Position numbers and translations under genes: made by a program. The notes under the pieces were generated by a model. The model worked only from the letters and a program-made list of their open reading frames with translations, ran no database searches and had not been told where the DNA came from. 64,000 nt of DNA from Rhodococcus sovatensis (GTDB lineage Bacteria > Actinomycetota > Actinomycetes > Mycobacteriales > Mycobacteriaceae): NCBI RefSeq assembly GCF_037327425.1, contig NZ_CP147846.1, positions 2,294,001 to 2,358,000 of the forward strand, read 5' to 3'. This document shows positions 34,025 to 41,814 of this stretch, piece after piece; position 1 is the stretch's first letter; each line of letters opens with the position of its first letter.

Positions 34025-34765
34025 TCAGCGGACCTGAGCCAGGGCGACGGCGTCAGCGCCTGCGGGGAAACGTAGGGTGCCGGTGGTGTCGTGAACTGCA
34101 CGCCAGATCGCCTCGGCAACATCGGCGGGTGTGGTGACATTTCCTTGGACACTGAAGGCCTCGAGGACTGGGCCGGAGAATCCGGCATACGTCTCAGGAA
34201 GATAAGGACTGATGTCTCCCCCGTTGGCGGTGAACCGGGTCGTCGGGCAGTAGCCGGGTTGGACAAGCTTGACGTGCACGCCGAATGCTGCGAGCTCGAG
34301 CGCCAGCGACGCAGTAAATCCTTCGGTGGCCATCTTGCTGGCCTTGTACATGGCGGTGAGGGGCATCGCCCCGAGGACGACGCTGGAGCTGACGTTGACG
34401 ATGACGCCCGAGCTGCGCTCGCGAAATTGAGGGATGATGGCTTTGGTAGTTGCCATGACGGCGAAGGTGTTCGTCTCGAACAATTCGCGGGCCTTGTCGA
34501 GCGGGGTGGCTTCGACTACACCGATCGAGCCGATTCCAGCGTTGTTGACCAGTACGTCGATGGGGCCTGCCTTGGCGAACGCGGCGGCGATGCTGTCGGG
34601 ATCCGTCACGTCGAGCTGCAGGATCTTGACGCGGTCCGATATGGGAAGGACCCCTTCGCGTGGTGTGCGCATGGTGGCGATGACACACCATCCCTGTGAG
34701 TGGAAGTAGCGGGCGGTTTCGAGGCCGTATCCCGAGGATGCGCCAGTGATCAGAATTGTTTTCAT
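34025..34765 (-). CDS. Short-chain dehydrogenase/reductase (SDR), classical
   Basis: 246 aa NAD(P)-dependent oxidoreductase. TGASSGYG cofactor loop (7-14), VNNAG, catalytic Ser in VSSSV and YKASK carrying Tyr-x3-Lys. An Arg and a Met-Arg pair after strand 2 (IATMRTP) hint at NADP preference. Substrate unknown. It diverges from the AraC regulator (111-bp gap), the usual regulator-target layout. Downstream lie about 140 nt of non-coding sequence. Confidence 0.9.
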   Translation of the reverse strand: MKTILITGASSGYGLETARYFHSQGWCVIATMRTPREGVLPISDRVKILQLDVTDPDSIAAAFAKAGPIDVLVNNAGIGSIGVVEATPLDKARELFETNTFAVMATTKAIIPQFRERSSGVIVNVSSSVVLGAMPLTAMYKASKMATEGFTASLALELAAFGVHVKLVQPGYCPTTRFTANGGDISPYLPETYAGFSGPVLEAFSVQGNVTTPADVAEAIWRAVHDTTGTLRFPAGADAVALAQVR

Positions 34766-34876
34766 GACCAGAACACTATGCAGCGCCGACAGGACGATCT
34801 ATAGTTGTACATCCGTAATTCGTTATTGATCGTCCGGTTCTTTGGCGTTGAGCGACGCGGTAGTGAGGAGTGTTCG

Positions 34877-35809
34877 GTGTCCGATCCCCTGTCCGAGGTG
34901 GTGCAGATGCTCCGACCGCAAGGTGTGTTCTCCAAACGCATCTCGGCGGCGGGCGCATGGGGTGTCCGCTACACCGCGTTCGGTCAGCCCGGATTCTCCG
35001 TCGTCCTCGAGGGCAGCTGCCGCCTGGCCGTAGACGGCGAGCCTGAAATCGTCATGCACAAGGGCGACTTCGTCCTACTGCCAACCACTCCCGCGTTCGA
35101 GATCTCAGGCTTTTGCGATGTCGAGCCGATCTCGATGGACCCACTTCAGATGACCGATGACGACCTGGACGTGGACTACTCGCACGGCGCAGAACCCGAG
35201 GTGCGCATCCTCGGTGGGAGTTTCGTGTTCGACTCCCCGGACGCAGCCCTGCTGAGTGCGTTGCTACCCACGGTCGTCCACGTGCGCGGAGTCGAACGTT
35301 TCGAGGCGCTCGTCTCCCTTGTAGCCGACGAAGCGCTGCGGGACAGGCCCGGGCGGACTCTCGTGCTGACGCGGTTCGTGGAGATCCTGCTCGTGGAAGC
35401 TCTTCGGACGACGGTCACCCCTCAGACACCGCCCGGCCTGCTCCGGGGTCTGGCCGACCGCAAGCTCTCCCCCGCCATTCACACGATGCACGAGCACCTC
35501 GACACGCCGTGGACGGTCGCGCAACTGGCCACAGTCGCGTCGTTGTCGCGATCAGCGTTCTACGAGCGCTTCACCCGACAGATCGGAATGCCACCCATGG
35601 AGTATCTGATGGCGTGGCGAATGGCGGTCGCTCGCGAGCTACTCCGACATGACGACCTCGGGCTACTCGAGGTAGGACGCCGAGTCGGATACGGCTCGGC
35701 CAGCGCCTTCAGCACCGCCTTCAGCCGGTACACCGGCGAATCCCCCAGCGGCTATGCCCGCAGAACCGGACGCAGCCAAAGGAATGCCCCGAGCTTGCAA
35801 GCAGTTTGA
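34877..35809 (+). CDS. AraC-family regulator with cupin_6 sensor domain
   Basis: 310 aa from GTG 34877, with GAGGAG 6 nt upstream. The N-terminal cupin_6 domain (about 1-190; GFSVVLEGSCRLAVDGE, HKGDFVLLP) would bind a small ligand. The C-terminal ~110 residues hold two helix-turn-helices (WTVAQLATVASLSRSAFYER and EVGRRVGYGSASAFSTAF). This subtype commonly controls a divergent SDR gene, as placed here. Confidence 0.9.
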   Translation: MSDPLSEVVQMLRPQGVFSKRISAAGAWGVRYTAFGQPGFSVVLEGSCRLAVDGEPEIVMHKGDFVLLPTTPAFEISGFCDVEPISMDPLQMTDDDLDVDYSHGAEPEVRILGGSFVFDSPDAALLSALLPTVVHVRGVERFEALVSLVADEALRDRPGRTLVLTRFVEILLVEALRTTVTPQTPPGLLRGLADRKLSPAIHTMHEHLDTPWTVAQLATVASLSRSAFYERFTRQIGMPPMEYLMAWRMAVARELLRHDDLGLLEVGRRVGYGSASAFSTAFSRYTGESPSGYARRTGRSQRNAPSLQAV

Positions 35810-36011
35810 GCTGCAGCCGAAACCACCCGGCTCCGACCGACAGTGCGTGAGCGACCTGCCCGTTTTGTGAGCGGTGTGCGCTGGGGCGTCGAGCGGGGGC
35901 GAGTGCTCGTCGGTGCCGGCCGAGGCCGTGAGCGCGGCACGCGCAGTGCCGGTGTATGGATTGGTGGGGGTGCGTGTTCTCGGGTTGCGGTATCTGTTGC
36001 CGTGGAGTGGT

Positions 36012-36044
36012 GACGGCCAGGTCGTTGACGACGACCTGGCCGTC
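36012..36044. terminator. Inverted repeat between convergent genes
   Basis: GACGGCCAGGTCGT (36012-36025) pairs perfectly with ACGACCTGGCCGTC (36031-36044) through a 5-nt loop. Located between the araC-type gene and the convergent SDR gene, it probably ends both transcripts. The rest of 35810-36064 shows no gene. Confidence 0.65.
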
Positions 36045-36064
36045 GTCACCGTGGGATCGGTCAG

Positions 36065-36952
36065 CTAGTGCACCGGATGGGTAGGTATCGAATCTTGTTC
36101 CGGCAGGCTCGGCTTGGCGGGGAAATCCGCGCTACGAGACAGTGTTTCGTTCGACCGGATGTCGCCCAGGTTCTGTTCCAGCGCGTCGACGACGGCGTCG
36201 AACCCGCTATTGCCCAGAATTAACCGGTGTGGCGGCGGATCCTGGGCCATCGCCGCGATCACCGCACGGGCACCGCGATGCGGATCGCCCGGTTGCATCC
36301 AGTTCATGTCGACGAAAGCGGCGCGCACCTCCTCCAGCATGTCGTGGTAATCCGGAATCGCCTCCGCGACAGGCTCGTCGGCGAATCCGGCGTAGGCGTT
36401 CGTGCGAAAAGCCCCAGGTTCAACCGCCAACACCGAGAGTCCTTGCTCGGCGACCTCCTGGCGCAGCGCGTCGGTGACGGCCTCGATCGCGTATTTCGTG
36501 GCGCTGTAGTAGCCGAATCCGACCGCCGCCAGAAGCCCGGCCACTGAGGACACGTTGACGATCCACCCGCTTCCGCGGGCTCGCATTCCCGGTAGCACTG
36601 CGCGCGTGACAGACAGCACCGCGAAGAAGTTCAGTTCGAACATCGCCCGTATCGACGCTTCGTTCATTCCCTCGATCGATCCGTACCAGCCGCGGCCGGC
36701 GTTGTTGACCAGCACGTCGATACCGCCGAAATGCTCCTCGGCTGTTCGTACCGCTTGTAGGACCTGTGCCGCGTCGGTGACATCCATGGGCACTACGAGA
36801 ACGCGGTCACCGTACTGATCGGCCCACGACGCCAGTTCCCCTGGTCGCCGGGCGGTGAGTACCACGCGGTCACCCGCCTCCAGCGCGACCTCGGCGTACG
36901 CCATACCGAAACCGCCGGGTGTGCCACCGGTGATGAACCATCGCTTGCTCAT
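36065..36952 (-). CDS. Short-chain dehydrogenase/reductase (SDR)
   Basis: 295 aa. TGGTPGGFG replaces the common TGASxGIG loop; VNNAGRG, NVSSVAGL and YSATKYA give the catalytic Ser, Tyr and Lys. The long C-terminal part resembles the retinol-dehydrogenase-like or YbbO-like SDRs. It is translated from an ATG overlapping the stop of the NTF2-like gene by 4 nt, so both depend on the MerR-type promoter at 37300-37330. Substrate unknown. Confidence 0.9.
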   Translation of the reverse strand: MSKRWFITGGTPGGFGMAYAEVALEAGDRVVLTARRPGELASWADQYGDRVLVVPMDVTDAAQVLQAVRTAEEHFGGIDVLVNNAGRGWYGSIEGMNEASIRAMFELNFFAVLSVTRAVLPGMRARGSGWIVNVSSVAGLLAAVGFGYYSATKYAIEAVTDALRQEVAEQGLSVLAVEPGAFRTNAYAGFADEPVAEAIPDYHDMLEEVRAAFVDMNWMQPGDPHRGARAVIAAMAQDPPPHRLILGNSGFDAVVDALEQNLGDIRSNETLSRSADFPAKPSLPEQDSIPTHPVH

Positions 36953-37293
36953 GGCTCGATCACCAACCGGTTGATCAGCGCGCCGTCAAGCGTGAAGCGG
37001 TAGTGCAGGTCGATGACTCCCCCGGGAAAGTTGCCCTCCAGGTGCTGCACGACGTCGACGGTGGTGCCGATCGTGGTTGCTCCGGTGAACTCGGTTGTGT
37101 AGGTGTACTCACTCTCGCTGACCGAGGCGGTCAGCCAGGCCTCGATCTCGTCACGGCCCGAGTGGTCGTGGCCCTCATCGGTCACCACGGCATTCGCGGT
37201 GAATACGGTGAGCGCTAGAGCGCCTTGTCGGGCGTCGAGTGCGGTCATGAACTTCTTTACGTTGTCCGGGAGTCCGTCCCATTCTGTGGTCAT
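36949..37293 (-). CDS. NTF2-like / SnoaL-type small protein
   Basis: 114 aa. An alpha+beta cone fold of the NTF2/SnoaL family is suggested by FMTALDARQGALALTVFTANAVVTDEGH at the start (residues about 15-42) and VQHLEGNFPGGVIDLHYRF later. Members are ketosteroid-isomerase-like enzymes or binders. First gene of the two-gene operon with the SDR. The ATG lies 6 nt after the predicted -10, so the mRNA should be leaderless. Confidence 0.8.
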   Translation of the reverse strand: MTTEWDGLPDNVKKFMTALDARQGALALTVFTANAVVTDEGHDHSGRDEIEAWLTASVSESEYTYTTEFTGATTIGTTVDVVQHLEGNFPGGVIDLHYRFTLDGALINRLVIEP

Positions 37294-37299
37294 GACACC

Positions 37300-37330
37300 A
37301 CGGTGATGCTTCCCCTAAGGGGAATGTCAA
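37300..37330 (-). promoter_or_regulatory. MerR-type promoter/operator of the NTF2-SDR operon
   Basis: Minus strand: -35 TTGACA (37330-37325), a 19-bp spacer filled by the palindrome TTCCCCTTAGGGGAA (37324-37310), and -10 CACCGT (37305-37300). An overlong 19-bp spacer containing a dyad is the mark of MerR-activated promoters. Confidence 0.75.
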
Positions 37331-37379
37331 CCAAGTCAAGGCACTGGTGTCCATGCCGGACACCAAGCCCGGCCGCTTG

Positions 37380-37410
37380 TTGACCTTGCCCTAGGGGGAA
37401 GCTCAACGAT
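37380..37410 (+). promoter_or_regulatory. MerR-type promoter/operator of the merR-like gene
   Basis: Plus strand: -35 TTGACC (37380-37385), 19-bp spacer with the dyad CTTGCCCTAGGGGGAAG (37385-37401, one mismatch), -10 AACGAT (37405-37410). It matches the site of the divergent operon, so the regulator probably controls both. Confidence 0.75.
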
Positions 37411-37456
37411 GAGCCCTACCCAACAACGCAGACGACGCAACGCACAGGAGGACACC

Positions 37457-38284
37457 ATGGGCGCACAGGTCTCGATCGGCGACTTCGCAGTGATGACCAG
37501 CCTCAGCAGAAAAGCGCTACGGCACTATCACGAGATCGGGATTCTGGAACCAACTCTCGTGGACGCGCACACCGGCTACCGCTTCTACGACACCAGCCAG
37601 GTCGACCACGCACACATAATCCGCCGGTTCCGATCGCTCGGCATGTCCATCCCGGATATCAAGGCATTGCTGAGTGCAGAAAACGCCGCGGCCCGCACCG
37701 AGATCCTCACGACCCATCTCGAACAAATGGAGGTACAGCTGCAGCACACTCGCGACACTGTCGGCGCGCTACGCGAACTACTCTCCCCCGTGGGCGCCCC
37801 CGCCGAGATCGAGCTGCGCCTAGAGCCGGCGCTCGCCGTGTGGTCCATCGGCACCACTCTCGAGGTCGCCGAGATCGACAGCTGGTTCGCGGTGACGGTC
37901 AGGAAATTGCGAGATGCCGTTGAAGCGGCGACAAGTGTTGACTCCCAGGTCGTACCGGGCGGCCTGTACGACCGAGCACTCTTCCTCGAATCCCGAGGCG
38001 AAGCCACCCTCTTCGTCGCAGCTCCACAATCGACGGACCCCCCGGAAGGCATCCGGGCCCAGCTCCTCCCGCAGGCCCAATTCGCGGTCCTCACTCACTC
38101 CGGCGGCCACGAAGGTATCGACCGCAGCTACGCGGCCCTGGGAACATACACAAACGAACAATTGGTCAGCGGCCACGGACCGATCCGCGAACACTACCTC
38201 GGCGGCACGGCCTCAGAGCCGACTGCGTTTACCGCAACCGAAATCTGCTGGCCCATCTTCAGTACCGCTCCAACGCCCGAGTAG
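37457..38284 (+). CDS. MerR-family regulator with GyrI-like effector domain
   Basis: 275 aa from ATG 37457 (CAGGAGG upstream). An ATG at 37409 is excluded because it falls inside the -10 box. The winged helix-turn-helix begins at residue 5 (SIGDFAVMTSLSRKALRHYHEIG), followed by the dimer coiled coil (about 80-115). The remaining ~160 residues form a GyrI/BmrR-like pocket (LEPALAVWSIGTTLE, LTHSGGHEGIDRSYAAL) for a hydrophobic or cationic ligand. Twin 19-bp-spacer promoters upstream imply control of itself and the divergent NTF2-SDR operon. Confidence 0.9.
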   Translation: MGAQVSIGDFAVMTSLSRKALRHYHEIGILEPTLVDAHTGYRFYDTSQVDHAHIIRRFRSLGMSIPDIKALLSAENAAARTEILTTHLEQMEVQLQHTRDTVGALRELLSPVGAPAEIELRLEPALAVWSIGTTLEVAEIDSWFAVTVRKLRDAVEAATSVDSQVVPGGLYDRALFLESRGEATLFVAAPQSTDPPEGIRAQLLPQAQFAVLTHSGGHEGIDRSYAALGTYTNEQLVSGHGPIREHYLGGTASEPTAFTATEICWPIFSTAPTPE

Positions 38285-38567
38285 ACCTCAATGAGTCAGG
38301 CGGGCGCAGCACCACACTTGGACGACAACCATCCCCGCGGCGGACAGGACAGCAACCGGTCTGGTCCCGAGTTGGCGCGAAGCGCACCGGAGTTCGGTTC
38401 GGTGGGACGGCGTCGGGGCCGATGTCGTCGGGTGCGTGCATGAACGCGTGCGCTGGCTCTTTCTGCACCAACGGGCCCGGTCCGAAGCCGACGACCCACG
38501 ATCGAACGGGTCAACGCTCCATCTGGTTCGAGGATCGTCCGAACGCCACTTCGATAGCATCAGGGCG

Positions 38568-38876
38568 GTGACGACATCCTTGTTCGCCGCGGCCGGCCTG
38601 CAGGATTGCGCGGACGCAGGTATGGACTGCATGCCCGGCTTCGGGTTGTTTCTGTCCGCCACCTTCGGCGGTCTCCTGTTTCTCCTCGTTTGGGTGTCAG
38701 TCTGTATGGCCGCGTCCGTCAGCGTCGTCACTGCATTCAGTCGACTAGGGCTACCCCGCACCCTCGCGTTCTTACTCGGGATTTGGCTGGTACCGATTGC
38801 TGGTCTCGGCCTGTGGCTCTACTACGGACGGTCTCCCCAGCGCGGATCGAACAGGGAGCCTGCAGCTACGCGGTAG
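38568..38876 (+). CDS. Small membrane protein, unknown
   Basis: 102 aa from GTG 38568. Two hydrophobic segments (LFLSATFGGLLFLLVWVSVCM and LAFLLGIWLVPIAGLGLWLYY) separated by a short loop, basic tail. Three cysteines near the N-terminus. It resembles PLDc_N-type small membrane proteins only loosely. The 283 bp before it carry no other supported gene. Start uncertain. Confidence 0.5.
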   Translation: MTTSLFAAAGLQDCADAGMDCMPGFGLFLSATFGGLLFLLVWVSVCMAASVSVVTAFSRLGLPRTLAFLLGIWLVPIAGLGLWLYYGRSPQRGSNREPAATR

Positions 38877-38927
38877 CGGACGACAACGCACAGCCAAATA
38901 GGCGTGAGCAGCTGACATACTCACAAT

Positions 38928-39135
38928 GTGCACCACTTCTTCCCCGACCGAGAACAAGTGCTGACTGCGACCTGGACCCCGTCCCGCGGAGTCGAGATCC
39001 CGCACGCAGACTTGCCGGACCCTTGGTTGCGTGCTCTCGATCGACTCAGCCACGACCTCCATGTGCGCCAGTACGGCGGCTACATCGAACACATCGAATG
39101 GGTGGCCGAGTACGACCCCGACGGCGGAGCAGGGC
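38928..39135 (+). pseudogene. Probable truncated gene fragment at the 3' end of pat
   Basis: From GTG 38928 about 70 codons read like a normal protein (HHFFPDREQVLTATW, DPWLRALDRLSHDLHVRQYG, YIEHIEWVAEYDPDG). The frame then runs straight into the end of the oppositely oriented pat gene, where coding character is lost. The simplest reading is a gene cut at a recombination junction. No family recognised. Confidence 0.4.
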
Positions 39136-41814
39136 TCAGCGCAGTCTGCGCGGCCCGAGATCGTTGCGGCTCGGTTGCGGCCCGATGCGTAGACGCGCGT
39201 CGGTTATCTGTGCTCCGTTCGCCGACGCAAGTACTGGCTCGCATGCGAGTTCTCGGATCTCCGGTATGTCGTCGGCCATCGCTGATACTCGCTGTACGAG
39301 ATCGACGAGCGCACTCTTGTTGACGGGCACAGCATTTCGATAGCCGGACAGCAGCGGCGCTGCCTTCGGCGCATCGATCAGCTGCACGGCTTCATCCTCG
39401 GTCAACGGCAGAACTCGAAATGCCCGGTCGCCCAGAAGATCGGATATGACTCCCGCCAGCCCGAACGAGATGAGTGAACCGAAGCTCGGATCGTCCTGAA
39501 CTCGGACGACACAGCCGATACCCTTGACCGCCATCTTCTGCACATGCAGCAGTGGTTCGCCGGAATCTGCTGCGAGGGTTCGGTATGCGAATCGCACTGC
39601 GTCGGCGCCCGCAAGGTCGAGTCGCACCCCGCCGAGATCCGGTCGATGCCTCCACTGCTCACCCGTCGCTTTCAGTGCGACGGGGTACCCCAGTTCGTCT
39701 GCGGCGGCCACCGCCTCATTTTCGTCGGTGACGGATCTGAACTCGACGACCTCGATCCCGTAGCAGGACAGCAACTCCGAGGTTTCGAAATCCGACAACC
39801 ATCGATCGGTGTCGCCCACCGACCACCCTCGGACGAGCGCGGCGGCTCGTTCGGAGTCGGTACCGTTCGGCCGAATCGGTTGCGACGCCGGCCGACTTCG
39901 CCACGCGCTGTACCGCCACGCCTTCGCGAGCGCCGCAACTGCTCGTTCCGGGCTGGAGTACGAGGGAACCGAACCTCTGACCGGCTGCCCTTGTTCGCCC
40001 CGCACAGCCAATACGTCGGGAATTCCCTCGGTCGCGAGAAATGTTGTCAGAACGGGTTTGTCGGCGCCGAGGACCGCGTTGCCGAGAGCCTCGGCGAACG
40101 GCTCTACAGTGACGGCGACGGGTGGTACGAACACGACTATCACCGAGTCGACGTCACCAGCCGCCAACGCCCCGGAGACAGCCGCCGCGAACTCCTGCGG
40201 ACCGGCTTGCGGACCGACGTCGATCGGTGCTCCCGCATGGAGACCTTCGGCGCGCGCGGCGTCGACGGCAAGGACCCCCAGCGCAGTCGAGTTACCGACG
40301 ACGGCTACACGAGGCCCGCTCGGCAACGGCTGATAGCCGAACAGAATCGCACAGTCGAAGAGCTGCGCGATGGTGTCGACCTGAATGACACCGGCCTGCT
40401 CGAACAGCGCCTTGACGATCGAATCGTCGATGTCCGGCCCGGTGGCAAGAGCGGGCGGAACTGCCCCACGTCCGCTCTTGACTGCCACGATGGGCTTGGA
40501 ACGGGCAACCCGTCGCGCGATGCGCGTGAATTTTCGTGGGTTACCGAAGCTCTCGAGGTACAGCAGGACTACCTCTGTCGCGGGATCGGAATCCCAGTAC
40601 TGCAGCAGGTCGTTTCCGGATACGTCCGCTCGGTTTCCGGCCGAGACGAACGTCGAGAATCCGAGACTCCTTTTCGATGCCTGATCGAGAATGGCAATGC
40701 CCAGAGCTCCGGACTGACAGAAGAACCCGACACGACCCGGCATCGGCAGATGCGGAGCCAACGTCGCGTTCAACGCGAACTCCGGGTCGGTATTGGCTAC
40801 TCCGAGCGCGTTGGGGCCGACCAACCTCATTCCGTGCGCGCGAGCGGCAAGCGCGAGTCTCCGCTCGTTCTCCTGACCTTCGGGGCCGGACTCACCGAAC
40901 CCTCCCGACACCACGACGAGAGCTTTGACGCCCTTGTCGAGACAATCGTCGAGCACGTCGTCGATCGCGTCCGCAGGTACTGCAGCGATTGCCAAATCGA
41001 CTGGGTCGGGAATCTCGCGCACGGTGCGGTACGCGCGCACCCCCCTGACCGATCGGTGATCGGCATTGACTGGATACACCGGCCCGGTGAAGCCGCCTGC
41101 AAGTAGATTCGCGAGTACTGCGTTGCCGACCTTCGAACTATCGGTCGACGCACCGATCACCGCAACCGAGGACGGGCTGAGCACATTGCGCACGCTGCGG
41201 GCCTCAGCGGCACGTTCGCGCGAATTGCGAACCGACAAGAGAGCTTCGCTGGGGTCGATCGCGAATTCCAGTCGCAGCACGCCCCCCTCGAAGCTTCTCG
41301 ATACCTGGTAGCCGGCTTCGCGGAAGACCGTGACCATGTTGCGGTTCTCGGCGAGCACCTCTGCGACGAACATGGACACGCCGTTCTCGGCGGCAGCACC
41401 GGCGAGATGCTCCAGCAGGATCGGCCCGAGGCCACGGCCCTGATGTGTGTCGGCGACGACGAACGCAACTTCCGCGGAGTTGCCGTCGCCCTCGGGAAGC
41501 CGTTCGTATCGTCCGACCGCGATGATGTCGTCCCCGAGCATGGCTACGAACGCCACTCGTGCGTGGTGGTCGACCGTCGTGAAGTTCAAGACGTCGCGCT
41601 GCGGCATGGTCGGGTACGGTCCGAAATACCGTAAATATCGGGTTCGTTCGGACAGTCGGCCGTGAAACGCGACGAGCGCATCGGCGTCCGAAGGCACGAT
41701 AGGCCGGAGATGGACCACTCCCCCATCGGACGCCAGCACATCGGCCACCCAGTGCTTGGGGAAGGACGTCTCGGCCGTCAACCGTTCTCTTTCCTTGGCA
41801 GTGGGTTCAGTCAC
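39136..41814 (-). CDS. Protein lysine acetyltransferase: GNAT fused to acyl-CoA synthetase-like (ADP-forming) domain
   Basis: 892 aa. Residues about 25-185 are a GNAT domain (VVADTHQGRGLGPILLEHLAG). Then follow a CoA-binding domain (VAVIGASTDSSKVGNAVL, about 215), a succinyl-CoA-ligase-like part (~350-500) and an ATP-grasp domain (~670-880). Where active ADP-forming synthetases have a phosphohistidine in an SHTG motif, this protein reads PALATGPDID after KSGRG. The synthetase part is therefore probably inactive and sensory, as in Pat/PatA enzymes that acetylate and silence acetyl-CoA synthetase. GTG 41814 follows GGAGG and overlaps the acuC stop by 8 nt. Confidence 0.88.
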   Translation of the reverse strand: MTEPTAKERERLTAETSFPKHWVADVLASDGGVVHLRPIVPSDADALVAFHGRLSERTRYLRYFGPYPTMPQRDVLNFTTVDHHARVAFVAMLGDDIIAVGRYERLPEGDGNSAEVAFVVADTHQGRGLGPILLEHLAGAAAENGVSMFVAEVLAENRNMVTVFREAGYQVSRSFEGGVLRLEFAIDPSEALLSVRNSRERAAEARSVRNVLSPSSVAVIGASTDSSKVGNAVLANLLAGGFTGPVYPVNADHRSVRGVRAYRTVREIPDPVDLAIAAVPADAIDDVLDDCLDKGVKALVVVSGGFGESGPEGQENERRLALAARAHGMRLVGPNALGVANTDPEFALNATLAPHLPMPGRVGFFCQSGALGIAILDQASKRSLGFSTFVSAGNRADVSGNDLLQYWDSDPATEVVLLYLESFGNPRKFTRIARRVARSKPIVAVKSGRGAVPPALATGPDIDDSIVKALFEQAGVIQVDTIAQLFDCAILFGYQPLPSGPRVAVVGNSTALGVLAVDAARAEGLHAGAPIDVGPQAGPQEFAAAVSGALAAGDVDSVIVVFVPPVAVTVEPFAEALGNAVLGADKPVLTTFLATEGIPDVLAVRGEQGQPVRGSVPSYSSPERAVAALAKAWRYSAWRSRPASQPIRPNGTDSERAAALVRGWSVGDTDRWLSDFETSELLSCYGIEVVEFRSVTDENEAVAAADELGYPVALKATGEQWRHRPDLGGVRLDLAGADAVRFAYRTLAADSGEPLLHVQKMAVKGIGCVVRVQDDPSFGSLISFGLAGVISDLLGDRAFRVLPLTEDEAVQLIDAPKAAPLLSGYRNAVPVNKSALVDLVQRVSAMADDIPEIRELACEPVLASANGAQITDARLRIGPQPSRNDLGPRRLR

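Noticed and set aside
33856..34266. 136-codon minus-strand frame overlapping the SDR gene end
   Set aside because: Most of it overlaps the SDR gene in another frame of the same strand and the remainder matches no family.
35663..36049. 128-codon minus-strand frame
   Set aside because: Half lies antisense to the AraC gene and the rest crosses the 36012 hairpin; composition is Ser/Thr/Arg-rich without family resemblance.
39544..41106. A 520-codon open frame on the plus strand
   Set aside because: It is antisense to pat, whose GNAT, CoA-binding and ATP-grasp domains are clear; the plus-strand translation has no recognisable domain and arises from high-GC codon bias.
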